This document shows, one piece after another, positions 1-6,471 of a stretch of 10,771 bases of DNA. The stretch is taken from the NCBI GenBank assembly GCA_965372385.1, contig CBDVCD010000104.1:1-10771 (forward strand), in the 5' to 3' direction. The position numbers and the translations under genes are program-made. The notes under the pieces were generated by a model, which did no database searches, was not told the origin of the DNA, and was given only the letters and a program-made list of their open reading frames with translations. The stretch comes from JASJBU01 sp965372385 (GTDB lineage Bacteria > Pseudomonadota > Gammaproteobacteria > Chromatiales > Chromatiaceae). Positions within the stretch are counted from its first letter, which is position 1, and every line of letters starts with the position of its first letter.

Positions 1-51
1 TGACCCTCGTTTTTTCCCTGATAGAATTCGTGGTCTATACCCCGTGAACGG
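1..51 (-). other. Possible continuation of the interrupted helicase coding region
   Basis: On the minus strand just after the helicase TAA, two frames stay open to the window edge. The original frame gives PFTGYRPRILSGKKRGS. The +1 frame, from base 53, gives NRSRGIDHEFYQGKNEG, whose mixed acidic and polar make-up looks more like coding sequence. The third frame hits TAG at once. This fits a nonsense mutation or frameshift in a longer helicase gene, but 51 bases are too few to decide, and a new gene starting beyond the edge is also possible. Confidence 0.3.
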
Positions 52-2880
52 TTACATATTTTGGAAATACCGGTTTGGTTTCCGGGGCGGCGTTTTGTAT
101 GCACGTTGTTTTATGACATCAGGGATAACTGTTTCCCTGTCTCCCGGCAACCAGATTATCTTGTCAAGCTTTAGCTGATAGACTTTGACTTCCTCATGCT
201 CATTATTTCTGACTTGTCTTGATTTGAGGTAATCCGCAGCCTCCAGGGTATCCAGAAGCGCAATCAAGAACTGCCTGTAGCTATCCCTACTGAATTGGAT
301 ATCCCGTTGCTTGCCTTGCTGTTTGATGAATTTTCCGAAGGCGCTGGTGATGCCAAGGCTTCGGGTATACAGACGTGTTCGAGGCGCCAGCGTATCGTAT
401 CGAAGGTAATAGGGATCAATTTTGTCTTCTTGCTCGAATCTCCAGGGTGCGATGAGTTTTTCTTCAATCTCCTTCCTATTTTCCCTGATTCGCTCTTCAA
501 TCAGGTAATTCTCGCTATAGACAGCGTACTCGAGCCGAAAGAATTCAAGCATCTGGAATAGCAAGTCTCGTCGTGACCGGATATCCATTTGACCGAGCAG
601 TGGAACCGGCGACCAGCCTTCCTCCCAGGCAGCAATATCATCCAGGTTGGCATAGTCAACTCGGAGCAGCGCACACTGTTCCAGATTCGGCAGCACAACT
701 CTCCAACTGCGTCTTAGATCATATAGGGCCAGATAAACAAGATACTTTTTCAGTGCCTCTTTGTAGGCCTGTTGCACCGGCGGTGGGGGTAGAGCATCAA
801 TATCACTTTTGTAATTAGCATATTCCCGGAACTCTAATGAGAGGGCCTCAAAAATCTGATCGCCCAAGTTCTTGTACGTCAGCTCGCTATCCGGGGCACT
901 ATCCACTGCCTTGCGAATTGCGGACCGCAACTGTATGACCTTGATAAAATCATTGAAATGCCCTGCCTGTAGCGCAGCGTCCTGGCGATTGTCGGTAAAA
1001 CTGAGCAGCTTCTGGTCTTGGAGATCGAACCCGCTTTCGGCAAGCCGCGTCAGGATTGAGAAAGCCGTAATTGTTGTGGATGTGCTTCTCCCTTCACTGC
1101 CGAGTTTCGTGAGCTTGGTCGATTCATTCGTTTGCGGGTCGAAAAACTGGCCACTCGTAGGATCGAACAGGAGCGGAAAACGGATAAACCACCCTTTTTG
1201 CTCTAGTGAACGGCTATCCGAGTAGCGGCCCCACTCATCAAACGAGATGGATTGTGGCATGCGATCTAGATATTTTTTCTGGACACTGACCTCACCGTTG
1301 CGTGCCACTTTGAACCAGGCATCCGGCAGCGACTCCAGATCACGCTCTGGATCCCATACATCCTCACTGGTAAGGATGTATCCAGGTATGCATGTTTTCC
1401 CCTCCCGATCACGATCATTAAACTCCCTTGGTATTAGCTGATTCTCTTCTTGATCTTTATATACACAAAGAAATTCATAGCCAGACCCCCTGCTAAACAC
1501 GTTTGGAAATATTGGCTGTTTATTTCCTTCGCTATCCGACTTATAGACTCCAGGCTCCAGCGTCATGTGCCGACTGCTATTGGGCGCTAATGAGGTATAG
1601 ACGGACCCGGTCTGTGCAAAAAACTGGTGGAGCTTGAATGGGAGGTACGTATAACGTGGATCGGTACTTCTTTCGTTGACTTTATTTATCCAGTCCATCA
1701 GATCCGTCAGGTGCTGGACACACGCTTCTATTTCACGACCACTGTCCTCACTTAACAGACTGGTAATCTCGGAAAATGTCCGCGGAATATTGCGAATGAG
1801 TTCGCCGTCGCTCTTGCGAAGTGCGACCTTGTTCTCCAACCAGACTGCAGTCGGATGTGATTTCAACGTTTCAACGTCTGCATCACGATCAATTTCCGAC
1901 ACTACGGCACTTGAAAGAAGACTTTTTTCGGGAATTTCAGTCCTGGATGAGAAAGACCTGGTCAGTGTCTCCTGAATAATTTGATCAATTTCAAAGTGCC
2001 TACCGAAAACGGTGGATGCCACACTCGCCACTTCGGCCTTCTGCTCCTGAACCGAGCCACCGCCGGCGACCATGGTTGCCGATGTGCCAATACATACTGG
2101 CTCATGGTCACATCGAGATCTGATTCTGCGAATTAGAATTCCAACATCTGCTCCCTGGCGGCCCCGATAGGTATGGAGTTCATCAAAAACAAGGTACTTC
2201 AGGTTGGAATAAATCGAATCCCTCAGGGCATGTTCACGATGCCTTGTCAGGATCAACTCAAGCATCATGTAGTTTGTCAAAAGCAGATCAGGTGGATTCT
2301 CACGCCATGGCACACGTTCATCTTCCTTTAGCTGGCCAGTATAAGATGCATAACGGAATGGCAACGGGTTCCCCGTGCGGTCCTCATATATCCGTGCATA
2401 TTTGTCGAGTTCCTCTACTTGCGAGTTAATCAATGCGTTCATCGGGTACACAAGTACCGCTTGCACGCCGGAATTAAAGCTCTTTGTTTCAAACAGGTGG
2501 TTGAGAATTGTCCCTATAAATGTCAGCGTCTTGCCAGAACCTGTGCCAGAAGTAACGATGAAATCCCTTCCATCCGTACCCAATCGAATTGCGTCCACCT
2601 GGTGTTTGTAAAGCTTGTATGGCGCACCAGATTTGTCGTCTCGGAAAACATCAGATAACTGTTCAGCCAGATCTCCATTAGAAACGAGCTCGGGAACCTC
2701 TCCATAGGTTTCAAAAGCCGGATTAAACTGAATAAGCGGTTCCGGCCATAACTTTCCTTTGCTCAGCTCATTTTCGACTACTTCCCTTATTTCGGGATCA
2801 TTGATATTGATGAAGCTCTGAATGTACGACTTATAGTCGTCCACGATCAGGGAATGTAATTTAAATATGTCGGCTCTCAT
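52..2880 (-). CDS. Large DEAD/DEAH-box helicase, Lhr/YprA-like, apparently truncated before motifs V and VI
   Basis: Predicted ATP-dependent nucleic-acid translocase (superfamily 2). Numbered from a possible TTG start at 2889, the Walker A motif TSGTGSGKT is at residues 113-121, YPMNALINSQ at 148-157, TNYMMLE at 205-211, the DEAH-like box DELH at 236-239 and motif III GTSAT at 268-272. FTDNRQDAALQAGHF (631-645), typical of long DUF1998-type helicases, opens the second RecA domain. In those proteins, usually well over 1400 residues, a long insert leads to a conserved REHTAQV-like stretch and then motifs V and VI. Here the ORF ends at residue 945 (TAA at 54-52) just after an NRYFQNM segment, so the ATPase half is present but the arginine-finger half and DUF1998 are not. 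I prefer the ATG at 2880 over the TTG; both have weak ribosome-binding sites. It follows fic by 83 bp, probably in one transcript. Such helicases are frequent in defence islands; that role is inferred. Confidence 0.85.
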   Translation of the reverse strand: MRADIFKLHSLIVDDYKSYIQSFININDPEIREVVENELSKGKLWPEPLIQFNPAFETYGEVPELVSNGDLAEQLSDVFRDDKSGAPYKLYKHQVDAIRLGTDGRDFIVTSGTGSGKTLTFIGTILNHLFETKSFNSGVQAVLVYPMNALINSQVEELDKYARIYEDRTGNPLPFRYASYTGQLKEDERVPWRENPPDLLLTNYMMLELILTRHREHALRDSIYSNLKYLVFDELHTYRGRQGADVGILIRRIRSRCDHEPVCIGTSATMVAGGGSVQEQKAEVASVASTVFGRHFEIDQIIQETLTRSFSSRTEIPEKSLLSSAVVSEIDRDADVETLKSHPTAVWLENKVALRKSDGELIRNIPRTFSEITSLLSEDSGREIEACVQHLTDLMDWINKVNERSTDPRYTYLPFKLHQFFAQTGSVYTSLAPNSSRHMTLEPGVYKSDSEGNKQPIFPNVFSRGSGYEFLCVYKDQEENQLIPREFNDRDREGKTCIPGYILTSEDVWDPERDLESLPDAWFKVARNGEVSVQKKYLDRMPQSISFDEWGRYSDSRSLEQKGWFIRFPLLFDPTSGQFFDPQTNESTKLTKLGSEGRSTSTTITAFSILTRLAESGFDLQDQKLLSFTDNRQDAALQAGHFNDFIKVIQLRSAIRKAVDSAPDSELTYKNLGDQIFEALSLEFREYANYKSDIDALPPPPVQQAYKEALKKYLVYLALYDLRRSWRVVLPNLEQCALLRVDYANLDDIAAWEEGWSPVPLLGQMDIRSRRDLLFQMLEFFRLEYAVYSENYLIEERIRENRKEIEEKLIAPWRFEQEDKIDPYYLRYDTLAPRTRLYTRSLGITSAFGKFIKQQGKQRDIQFSRDSYRQFLIALLDTLEAADYLKSRQVRNNEHEEVKVYQLKLDKIIWLPGDRETVIPDVIKQRAYKTPPRKPNRYFQNM

Positions 2881-2963
2881 TGTGCTCAACTCATATCCGT
2901 GATTGTGTTTACCTGCTGCTGACCACTCATGCTACTGATTGAACAACTACCGTATCCCGAGTT

Positions 2964-4520
2964 CTATGCTTGGCTGTTAGTGTCGTCAAACCCTTCAAAT
3001 ATGTCCTGAATAATGCTTTCCAGGCTCTGAACTTCTTCGTTCGTCAGGGCGGAAAAATCTTTTTCTCGCTTCCTTTTGGATAGCGTACCGTTATTCTGGC
3101 GAATGAACAGGATGAGGTTCTGTGCAAGTCGATCCGGCATCTCTATCCTGTCCATGATTCTGGTCATTGCTTCATCATGCCGACGAATAAAATCGATCTC
3201 TCTGGGCAGGTCGTGCTCAACCGTACGACGGACGCAGGCATAAAGAAATTCTGCCGCTTCGGTGCAATCAAAATAGCGATAAAGGTCGGCGGTGTCGTTC
3301 AACACTTCGACGTTGCGCTCAGCCGTATGACGCCATTCGATGAAATCCATCAAAGGCCCCGAGTACGCCTGCAACGTCGTACGGTAATCATCAATCCGAT
3401 CAAGCATGACAGAAGACACCGGGAAGACCATACCTGGTGGCGTGTATTTGCGCTCTGCCAGCACATGATGAATCAGGCAACGGTGCACACGGCCATTACC
3501 GTCCTGAAACGGGTGCAGGTAGATGAAACCAAAGGCAGTTGCCGCCGCCTGCAGGATAGGATCGAGTTCGTCATCCCGCATGCGGTTGTTGGCAGCCAGC
3601 ATTCCAGAACACAAGTCATCCAGATCCTGCGGGCGAGCACCAATAAACTCAGGCAATGGATCACCAATTTGATCCCGTTCGCCGAGGAATACACCGTCAG
3701 GACGCAGGCCAGGAAAGACAAATCGTGTGTCTTCGATCAGCACACTGTGAAGACGCACGATTTCTTCGAGTGTGAGTTTGTTTTTCCCTGCCTGGAGGAC
3801 TGCCCGGCCCCAACGTTCCAACCGGTTACGTGGTGCACGTTCGCCTTCGATCTCAAAACTCGCGCGACTGTCTGCCAACAATAAGAAACTCGCTGCCCGT
3901 GCGACAAGGTGACGGCCCGTTCGCCCAACTGTCTCCGCTGCCTGTTCTGCCAGCCCTAGTGCCGCGAATTCTTGCAGTGGTGCGGTTCTACGTATGACGG
4001 GGCAATAGTCACTGCTTCCAAGCAAGTTATCCCTGACACGGTGGCGCTTGGAGAGCCGCGCCTTTCCAGTGAAATATGCTTTTACATCCAGCGCATCGAC
4101 GGCAGTGACATTGGGCGCATCTTCAACGTCCAGCGTCTGTCCTGTCAGTGTTTCATAGAAGAACCAGGCACGGCGTGTGTGCGTACCGGTTGGCGCGGAC
4201 CTTACATACTTTTCCAAAACGGCCTTAGGCGCCGCATTGAATGCTCTCTTCAATATCAGCAGATCGATATTTTCATGGCGCAGGGCAAACGTCAGATGGT
4301 CGGCAAACTGGTCACCGGGTTGGTATCGTTTGTCAAAAACACGCCAACGGCCTTCCTCTCGCCGGCTACCACCGATATGTTTCTCAGAAACACAGCTGGG
4401 TCGTCGAACAGGCGCTTGCAGGCTATGTGCCTGTACGAGCGCCGCCCAACCGGCGAGTTGTGTCCCCTGCGGAACGGACTCCCCCTGGAAATTGATCGGC
4501 GTATCTAGTTCAAAGTGCAT
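2964..4520 (-). CDS. Fic-family protein, probable AMP transferase with N-terminal inhibitory helix (class II)
   Basis: Fic enzymes usually transfer AMP from ATP to hydroxyl side chains of target proteins. The catalytic loop HPFQDGNGRVHR is complete at residues 336-347 of 518 (H336 the general base, D340 the metal ligand, R344 and R347 phosphate contacts). The motif SFEIEG at 221-226 matches the inhibitory [S/T]xxxE[G/N] helix, with E225 expected to block ATP, so this is a self-inhibited class II Fic. The first 200 residues form a family-specific region with HENIDLLILKR and YVRSAPTGTHTRRAWFFYE. The C-terminus (about 445-505, with LILFIRQNNGTLSKRKREKD) is basic and could be a winged-helix or DNA-binding part; that is inference. 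The start is an ATG preceded by CAGGG 10 nt upstream. The helicase gene follows on the same strand, and an array of TCGAAAA motifs lies directly upstream. The target protein is unknown. Confidence 0.93.
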   Translation of the reverse strand: MHFELDTPINFQGESVPQGTQLAGWAALVQAHSLQAPVRRPSCVSEKHIGGSRREEGRWRVFDKRYQPGDQFADHLTFALRHENIDLLILKRAFNAAPKAVLEKYVRSAPTGTHTRRAWFFYETLTGQTLDVEDAPNVTAVDALDVKAYFTGKARLSKRHRVRDNLLGSSDYCPVIRRTAPLQEFAALGLAEQAAETVGRTGRHLVARAASFLLLADSRASFEIEGERAPRNRLERWGRAVLQAGKNKLTLEEIVRLHSVLIEDTRFVFPGLRPDGVFLGERDQIGDPLPEFIGARPQDLDDLCSGMLAANNRMRDDELDPILQAAATAFGFIYLHPFQDGNGRVHRCLIHHVLAERKYTPPGMVFPVSSVMLDRIDDYRTTLQAYSGPLMDFIEWRHTAERNVEVLNDTADLYRYFDCTEAAEFLYACVRRTVEHDLPREIDFIRRHDEAMTRIMDRIEMPDRLAQNLILFIRQNNGTLSKRKREKDFSALTNEEVQSLESIIQDIFEGFDDTNSQA

Positions 4521-4530
4521 TTATCGAAAA

Positions 4531-4535
4531 CCCTG
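4531..4535 (-). promoter_or_regulatory. Ribosome-binding site of fic, separated from ATG by repeat copy 1
   Basis: CAGGG lies 10 nt before the fic ATG. The 10 nt between them are TTTTCGATAA, the first copy of the repeat on the minus strand. This site decides the ATG at 4520 as start and places one repeat inside the translation initiation region. Confidence 0.5.
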
Positions 4536-4584
4536 TTGCTATAATCGAAAAACATCCCATTTCAAACCAACTCGTCGAAAAAGG

Positions 4585-4613
4585 ATTATAGATGGTGCTT
4601 TATCGAAAAGCAC
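4585..4613 (-). promoter_or_regulatory. Candidate sigma-70 promoter for fic-helicase
   Basis: A perfect TATAAT occurs on the minus strand at 4590-4585. Seventeen bases upstream the -35 position reads GTGCTT (4613-4608), a poor match, as expected for a promoter that is regulated or needs an activator. Transcription would start near 4578, leaving a leader of about 58 nt before the fic ATG. Confidence 0.45.
4595..4613. promoter_or_regulatory. Perfect 7-bp inverted repeat around repeat copy 4 (candidate operator)
   Basis: The plus strand reads GTGCTTT, then ATCGA, then AAAGCAC: two perfect 7-bp arms around a 5-nt centre that holds the fourth TCGAAAA copy. On the minus strand it covers the -35 position and much of the spacer of the promoter ending in the TATAAT at 4590-4585, so a protein bound here would block RNA polymerase. 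It could also form a small hairpin, but no T-run follows in either direction, which argues against a terminator. Confidence 0.5.
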
Positions 4614-4680
4614 TCATTATTGTCGAAAAAAACAATTTAACCAGCATTAATGTCGAAATACACCGTATTTAGTGCCTCAC

Positions 4681-5424
4681 TCAGATCATAATGGTCCAAT
4701 CTGGCCGAAAACCCGGGTTCAGCGCCGTTGGAGCATACCCGCGCGGATTGCAGACCACCCGGGTGCCATAAACCTCGTAATCAAACGATTCATGCATATG
4801 ACCGTGGACCCACAGTGTTGCCCGATCGCCATCCATGAGATTTTCCAGGTTGCTGGCGAAGGCCGGGGTCAACAGGTCACGCGCATACTGTGGATGCACT
4901 GATTGGGATGAAGGCGCGTGGTGGGTGATCACCACCGTCTTACCTGCGAAGGGTTCAGCCAGCATTGCTGTCAGCCAATCACGGCTTGCTGTGTGTAGCC
5001 GGATGGCATCCTTGGGCGTGAAACGCCGGCCGTTGTTCGAAATGATGGAAAAATCCGTCATTCCTTGCCGTGCTGTCTGCATGGCAAAAAACTTGTCTGC
5101 CTCACCGAACAGGGCAAAGTCGGTCCACAGGATGCTGCCCAGGAATCGTACCCCGTTGATGATGACCTGATGATCGTTCAGCACGTGAATGTTATCCGGT
5201 GCTTCTGACTTCAACTCGTCAATCAACGCGATGTCGTGATGGTAGAACTCGTGGTTCCCCGGCACATAAATCACCGGCTTATCCGGAAACCGGGATTCTG
5301 CCCAGCGTAGACCGTCCATACCCACACCGATATCGCCTACCAATATCACAACATCCGCATCCGCTGCCGGTGGCACGAAGTCTTCGAACTCGATGTGTAG
5401 ATCATTCAGGATGTGGGTCTTCAG
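4681..5424 (-). CDS. Calcineurin-like metallophosphoesterase; start appears to be CTG or lost
   Basis: Predicted cytoplasmic dinuclear-metal phosphoesterase; the substrate cannot be read from sequence. The conserved ligands appear only if translation begins upstream of the first ordinary start codon (GTG at 5376). Numbered from CTG at 5424 (247 residues), motif I DLHIEF has D8 and H10, GDIG has D31, GNHE is at 56-59, followed by THHAP and, near the end, HGHMHE. The CTG occupies the place where relatives have ATG (K-T-H-I-L-x-D-L-H follows), and TAA lies in frame four codons before it, so no longer N-terminus is possible. Starting at GTG would delete D8 and H10 and probably abolish metal binding. 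Either CTG is used as a rare start or the gene has lost its start. The ribosome-binding site before CTG is weak (GGTG, 12 nt away). The gene lies 65 bp after the acidic coiled-coil gene, on the same strand. Confidence 0.8.
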   Translation of the reverse strand: MKTHILNDLHIEFEDFVPPAADADVVILVGDIGVGMDGLRWAESRFPDKPVIYVPGNHEFYHHDIALIDELKSEAPDNIHVLNDHQVIINGVRFLGSILWTDFALFGEADKFFAMQTARQGMTDFSIISNNGRRFTPKDAIRLHTASRDWLTAMLAEPFAGKTVVITHHAPSSQSVHPQYARDLLTPAFASNLENLMDGDRATLWVHGHMHESFDYEVYGTRVVCNPRGYAPTALNPGFRPDWTIMI

Positions 5425-5473
5425 AGGGCAACTTTACACCAACAAACTGGGCCTCACCGCCCAATGTAGGCAC
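5402..5473 (-). CDS. Possible 23-residue leader ORF overlapping the phosphoesterase start
   Basis: A GTG codon at 5473 is preceded by GGGAGG (5488-5483) with 9-nt spacing, the best ribosome-binding site in this part of the window. It opens a 23-residue frame beginning MPTLGGEAQFVGVKLPSEDP and ending at TGA (5404-5402). It overlaps the first 23 bases of the phosphoesterase reading frame in another frame, running through the CTG. I know no family for the peptide. It may couple translation to the phosphoesterase, be the remains of a lost gene, or be chance. Confidence 0.3.
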   Translation of the reverse strand: MPTLGGEAQFVGVKLPSEDPHPE

Positions 5474-5538
5474 TGACTACGGCCTCCCTCTCATGGATGG
5501 ATAGACCGCCTGGTTCGTAGTAGTCTCGTCTTTCAGCC

Positions 5539-6471
5539 CTATTTTGATTGCTCAGGTATCGCCTCTTGCGCAATCTTCTCAGCGGATTCCGCATCCTCTT
5601 CCAACAGCTTGGCCCACTCTTCCTCCAACGACCCAGGCGTAGCTATCTCATCCTTATCTGGCAGCTCGATATCGACTTTTTCCAGACCCTTCATCAGTGA
5701 GTCTTCGTCGGAGTTTGTTTCACCTGCAGGTTCAGGCCCGGGTTGCGAAATTTCATCCCCGTCAATATCACTCTCACTGGCCTTATCTATCTCGATCTCC
5801 CCAACAGCGCTTGGTTGTTCGTCCTGCTGAACACTTTCGACATTCGGCTCCTCGGTTTCTTCTTCCGCTTGTGAAACATCCTGCCCTTCCTGAAACATCT
5901 CCATGATCTGCCCCTTGTCCAGCTGATTGTCAGAACCACCCGCATACATTGAGGAGTATTCATTGAGCATACGGGCCATGGTATCCATAGTAACCCCCAG
6001 CTCTTCGGTGAGTCTTTCATTCTCATCCTTCAGGCGCTGGATTTCAGCATCTTCATCCCCAGTAGTCTCTGTTTCGGACGACACCCCCGCTCCAGCTTCA
6101 GGCAGTTTCAACCCCTGATAGGCGATCACCAGATTATCCACATCCACATCGACCTGCTGGAATCTATTGACGTCCTGCTTCAGATAACTGTTGATTATGT
6201 TCTGGTAGAGATGCATTTCAGCCTGACTCAGGTCATGTATCGCCTTTTTCAGATCCTCTCCAGCATACCGATACTGGCCAGCCAGTCTATTTTTCAGCCT
6301 TTCCTTACGTGATTCCTTGTCACTCTCAACCCTGGCAGCCAGATGGTGGGCCGCTTGCCGAATTTTATTTTTCTTGATCACGCCAAACGAAATCAGAAAA
6401 CCACTGAGCAGGCTCAGACCAATCAGCAGCTCTCCGGCCATCAGCAGGGTCAGTCGACTGAATTCCATCAT
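5539..6471 (-). CDS. Single-pass membrane protein with coiled coil and acidic tail, unknown function
   Basis: The protein has 310 residues. A hydrophobic helix at about 7-32 is followed by IKKNKIR, which by the positive-inside rule puts the long C-terminal part in the cytoplasm. Residues about 35-125 are charged and helical. Residues 141-172 (starting DAEIQRLKDENERLTEEL) show heptad-like spacing of a coiled coil. From about 195 to the end the chain is strongly acidic, rich in E, D, S and Q, and probably disordered. No catalytic motif is visible. Its ATG overlaps the stop of the VWA gene in an ATGA junction, so the two proteins are probably made in fixed proportion and may act together at the membrane. 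I do not recognise a characterised family. MMEFS has two possible Met starts, three bases apart. Confidence 0.8.
   Translation of the reverse strand: MMEFSRLTLLMAGELLIGLSLLSGFLISFGVIKKNKIRQAAHHLAARVESDKESRKERLKNRLAGQYRYAGEDLKKAIHDLSQAEMHLYQNIINSYLKQDVNRFQQVDVDVDNLVIAYQGLKLPEAGAGVSSETETTGDEDAEIQRLKDENERLTEELGVTMDTMARMLNEYSSMYAGGSDNQLDKGQIMEMFQEGQDVSQAEEETEEPNVESVQQDEQPSAVGEIEIDKASESDIDGDEISQPGPEPAGETNSDEDSLMKGLEKVDIELPDKDEIATPGSLEEEWAKLLEEDAESAEKIAQEAIPEQSK

Larger units (their letters stand above)
4520..4658. repeat. Six direct copies of T(A/G)TCGAAAA upstream of fic (candidate operator array)
   Basis: The core TCGAAA starts at 4524, 4545, 4575, 4603, 4623 and 4653, always in the same direction, giving steps of 21, 30, 28, 20 and 30 bp, roughly two or three helical turns. 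Five copies have four or more A's after the CG. Copies 1 (4520-4530) and 4 (4599-4609) share an identical 11-mer, TTTATCGAAAA. The core TCGA is palindromic, so each copy could be a dimer site. The copies fill the whole gap between the phosphoesterase stop and the fic start. The most likely role is autoregulation of the fic-helicase transcript, possibly through the Fic C-terminus. Phased A-tracts that bend DNA are an alternative. Confidence 0.7.

Noticed and set aside
3177..3884. Long plus-strand open frame (235 codons) inside the Fic gene
   Set aside because: It is antisense to a gene with an intact catalytic motif, has no recognisable domain, and its composition is that of a shadow frame.
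4177..4650. Plus-strand open frame covering the fic 5' end and the repeat array
   Set aside because: It mostly mirrors fic, and its tail is only a translation of the TCGAAAA repeats; no ribosome-binding site or domain supports it.
4520..4658. CRISPR array or origin iterons
   Set aside because: The repeat unit is only about 9 bp, spacers are 11-21 bp, and no cas, rep or dnaA gene is present; an operator array fits better.
4656..4670. AAATAC-ACC-GTATTT palindrome just after the phosphoesterase stop, as a terminator
   Set aside because: The stem is only 6 bp and AT-rich with no following T-run in the gene's direction; it more likely belongs to the repeat region.
5402..5410. RF2-like +1 frameshift at the leader ORF's TGA, fusing the peptide to DLHIEF of the phosphoesterase
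   Set aside because: The phosphoesterase frame just upstream already encodes the family's usual first strand (K-T-H-I-L), which such a shift would discard, and no stimulatory signal is visible.
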